Positions 53,380-54,606 of a stretch of DNA of 54,606 nt are shown one piece after another. The stretch covers positions 1 through 54,606 of the forward strand of contig JAPLFX010000201.1 in the NCBI GenBank assembly GCA_026390445.1, read 5' to 3'. This stretch comes from Pseudomonadota bacterium (GTDB lineage: Bacteria; Bdellovibrionota_B; Oligoflexia; Oligoflexales; CAIYRB01). Within the stretch, counting starts at the first letter, position 1. Every line of letters starts with the position of its first letter. Position numbers and translations under genes: made by a program. The notes below the pieces were generated by a model. It saw only the letters and a list, made by a program, of their open reading frames with translations. It did not search any database and was not told the DNA's origin.

Positions 53380-54229
53380 ACCCGCCAATCTCGGCGGTAT
53401 GGCATGGGAGACCACACGCTACTATGCCGTGACCTACCTCGTCGGTCTGCTGATAGCCATTGTCGGATGGAAGGTTTTGGGCGGGCTGCAAGTCTGGGAA
53501 TGGTATATTTGTGCCGCGATTTGTTTAGCGGTTGTGGCGCTTTCATGGGTCGTCAAGTCGATGCCCCCAAGGTTCTGGGCCTGGCTTTTCGTCGGCATGT
53601 CAAGCGCCATCCTGATCGCTTGCATCTATAATTCCTACCTCATGGCGCAAGTGGGTGGGCGGTTCTTAGCTCCTCTCATCGGCTTTAAATTGATGGCCAT
53701 TGCCATGGCGGTGGCGCCGCCCCGGCCCACATGGACCGGCTATACCGTCATCGGTCTTTGCGGCTTGCTCCCAGTCCTGTTTCTCGTGTTCCTTCCCGCT
53801 GCGCTTCGACCAGGGGTTTCGGTTCTAGAACCTTGGCATACCCTCCTATATACGGTCATTGCGGCTTTCTTGTTAAGGCATAGACTGAAGGCTATTGAGC
53901 TGGAAAAGTCCTTGGCCACGGTTCAGGCGCAAAAGCACGCCATGAACGAATTGGCGCAGATCATGCTGGCTCTTCGTGATCTGACCAATACACCGCTTCA
54001 GGCGATTGATTTAACCGCTGCTCTGCTCGAGAAGGGGCATCTAAGTAGCGAGGCTGCAGCGGCTCACCTGCAAGCGGCTCTTGCCAAGCTAAGAGACCTT
54101 TCGCACACCTTGGAATCCTATGAGGGACAAATCGATTGGCAGGTTGCGACACCCTCGTTTAGGGCCAAGCGTTTATTGGGCGACAAGGCACGACGTAACA
54201 GGCTGTCTACATACAGCAAAAGGGACTGA
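53360..54229 (+). CDS. Membrane protein with HisKA-like helices but no kinase ATPase
   Basis: A 289-residue protein with about six membrane helices in residues 20-172 (for example YAVTYLVGLLIAIVGW and AWLFVGMSSAILIACIYN). A cytosolic helix (AIELEKSLATVQAQKHAMN) and a segment LALRDLTNTPLQAIDLTAAL follow. That segment aligns with the H-box of histidine kinases (HELRTPLxAI), but the phospho-accepting His is not present and there is no ATP-binding domain. It could be a degenerate sensor that docks the response regulator encoded just upstream, with which it overlaps by 20 bp. No other family recognised. Confidence 0.6.
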   Translation: MNLSNPEPANLGGMAWETTRYYAVTYLVGLLIAIVGWKVLGGLQVWEWYICAAICLAVVALSWVVKSMPPRFWAWLFVGMSSAILIACIYNSYLMAQVGGRFLAPLIGFKLMAIAMAVAPPRPTWTGYTVIGLCGLLPVLFLVFLPAALRPGVSVLEPWHTLLYTVIAAFLLRHRLKAIELEKSLATVQAQKHAMNELAQIMLALRDLTNTPLQAIDLTAALLEKGHLSSEAAAAHLQAALAKLRDLSHTLESYEGQIDWQVATPSFRAKRLLGDKARRNRLSTYSKRD

Positions 54230-54276
54230 GGGCCAAGTCGTAGTGCCGAGCGTTTGCCGATGGCTTGGGGAGTGAC

Positions 54277-54606
54277 ATGCTCATCATCATTTTACCCGCC
54301 GTGTTTCTTGCCGGCGCCCTCGATGCCATCGCCGGGGGTGGGGGATTGATATCGTTGCCGGCCTACCTTGCGGCCGGCGTACCGCCCCATCTGGCGTTGG
54401 GCACCAACAAGTTCTCCGCCTGTTTTGGTACAGCCCTGGCCACGGCCCGCTACATCAAACACCGTATGGTCGACTTGCCGGTCGCGCTGAGTTGTGCCGG
54501 CTGCGCGATATTGGGCTCGGCCGCCGGTGCCCGCGCGGTGCTCCTGATCAATCCGTCGTATTTGCACTACGTGCTGTTGGTGGCGATACCAGTCGTAGCA
54601 TGGGTG
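54277..54606 (+). CDS. TSUP/TauE-SafE family membrane transporter (N-terminal part)
   Basis: Only the first 110 codons are inside the window. The start MLIIILPAVFLAGALDAIAG, then GGGLISLPAYLAAGVPPHLA and LGTNKFSACFGT, is typical of sulfite/organosulfonate exporter-like (TSUP) proteins, which usually have 8-9 membrane helices and about 250 residues. GGGGAG lies five bases before the ATG at 54277. Substrate unknown. Confidence 0.85.
   Translation, partial: MLIIILPAVFLAGALDAIAGGGGLISLPAYLAAGVPPHLALGTNKFSACFGTALATARYIKHRMVDLPVALSCAGCAILGSAAGARAVLLINPSYLHYVLLVAIPVVAWV

Overview
The window looks like a chromosomal segment of a free-living Gram-negative bacterium of high G+C content. Supporting this are a tripartite RND efflux operon, several Sec and lipoprotein signal peptides, proteins that look like outer-membrane barrels ending in Phe, and dense signalling genes. 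The mix of giant ATPase/sensor-kinase hybrids, AddAB, SppA and many orphan lipoproteins resembles Bdellovibrionota/Oligoflexia or other former deltaproteobacteria. This placement is an inference: there is no rRNA or marker set to confirm it.

Layout. Bases 1-4320 hold the end of a TolC-like gene, an RND adaptor lipoprotein and an RND permease. Bases 4471-11979 hold mostly housekeeping genes: hisS, hutU and serS, plus a CPBP-type membrane protease, small lipoproteins and an outer-membrane-like protein. Bases 12165-13811 form an accessory pocket with a DUF4143-type ATPase behind a palindrome. Bases 13812-27430 hold a dihydrouridine synthase, an outer-membrane-like protein, a translationally coupled addB-addA pair, a DUF43/BpsA-like enzyme, a pseudo-receiver/TPR protein, a lipoprotein and deoC. 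Bases 27556-36023 form a signalling block: a 1967-residue pseudokinase/ATPase/GAF/Hpt/CheA-type kinase, a CheY-like regulator, a CheX-like protein and a PAS-SpoIIE phosphatase. Bases 36293-43401 hold a lipoprotein, SppA, a VC0807-like membrane protein, topoisomerase III and small proteins. Bases 43478-44186 encode a MNT-HEPN toxin-antitoxin-like pair, followed by an S41 peptidase and another outer-membrane-like protein. Bases 47246-50809 are a four-gene arsenosugar cluster: arsM, arsS and two glycosyltransferase families tied to this pathway. The end of the window has a ParB-like protein, a methyltransferase, a response regulator with a membrane partner, and the start of a TSUP-type transporter.

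Four copies of one palindromic element of 113-121 bp lie between genes at 36066, 44203, 46937 and 52867. Their ends resemble IS903-group IS5-family ends, and three copies are flanked by near-perfect 9-bp direct repeats. They are best read as a miniature inverted-repeat transposable element family. The copy at 52867 appears to have duplicated the ribosome-binding site of the response-regulator gene.

Functionally, the strongest pathway is arsenic methylation and arsenosugar assembly. The most unusual protein is the CheA-like hybrid whose N-terminal kinase domain has lost its catalytic residues. No rRNA, tRNA, CRISPR array or prophage was recognised.
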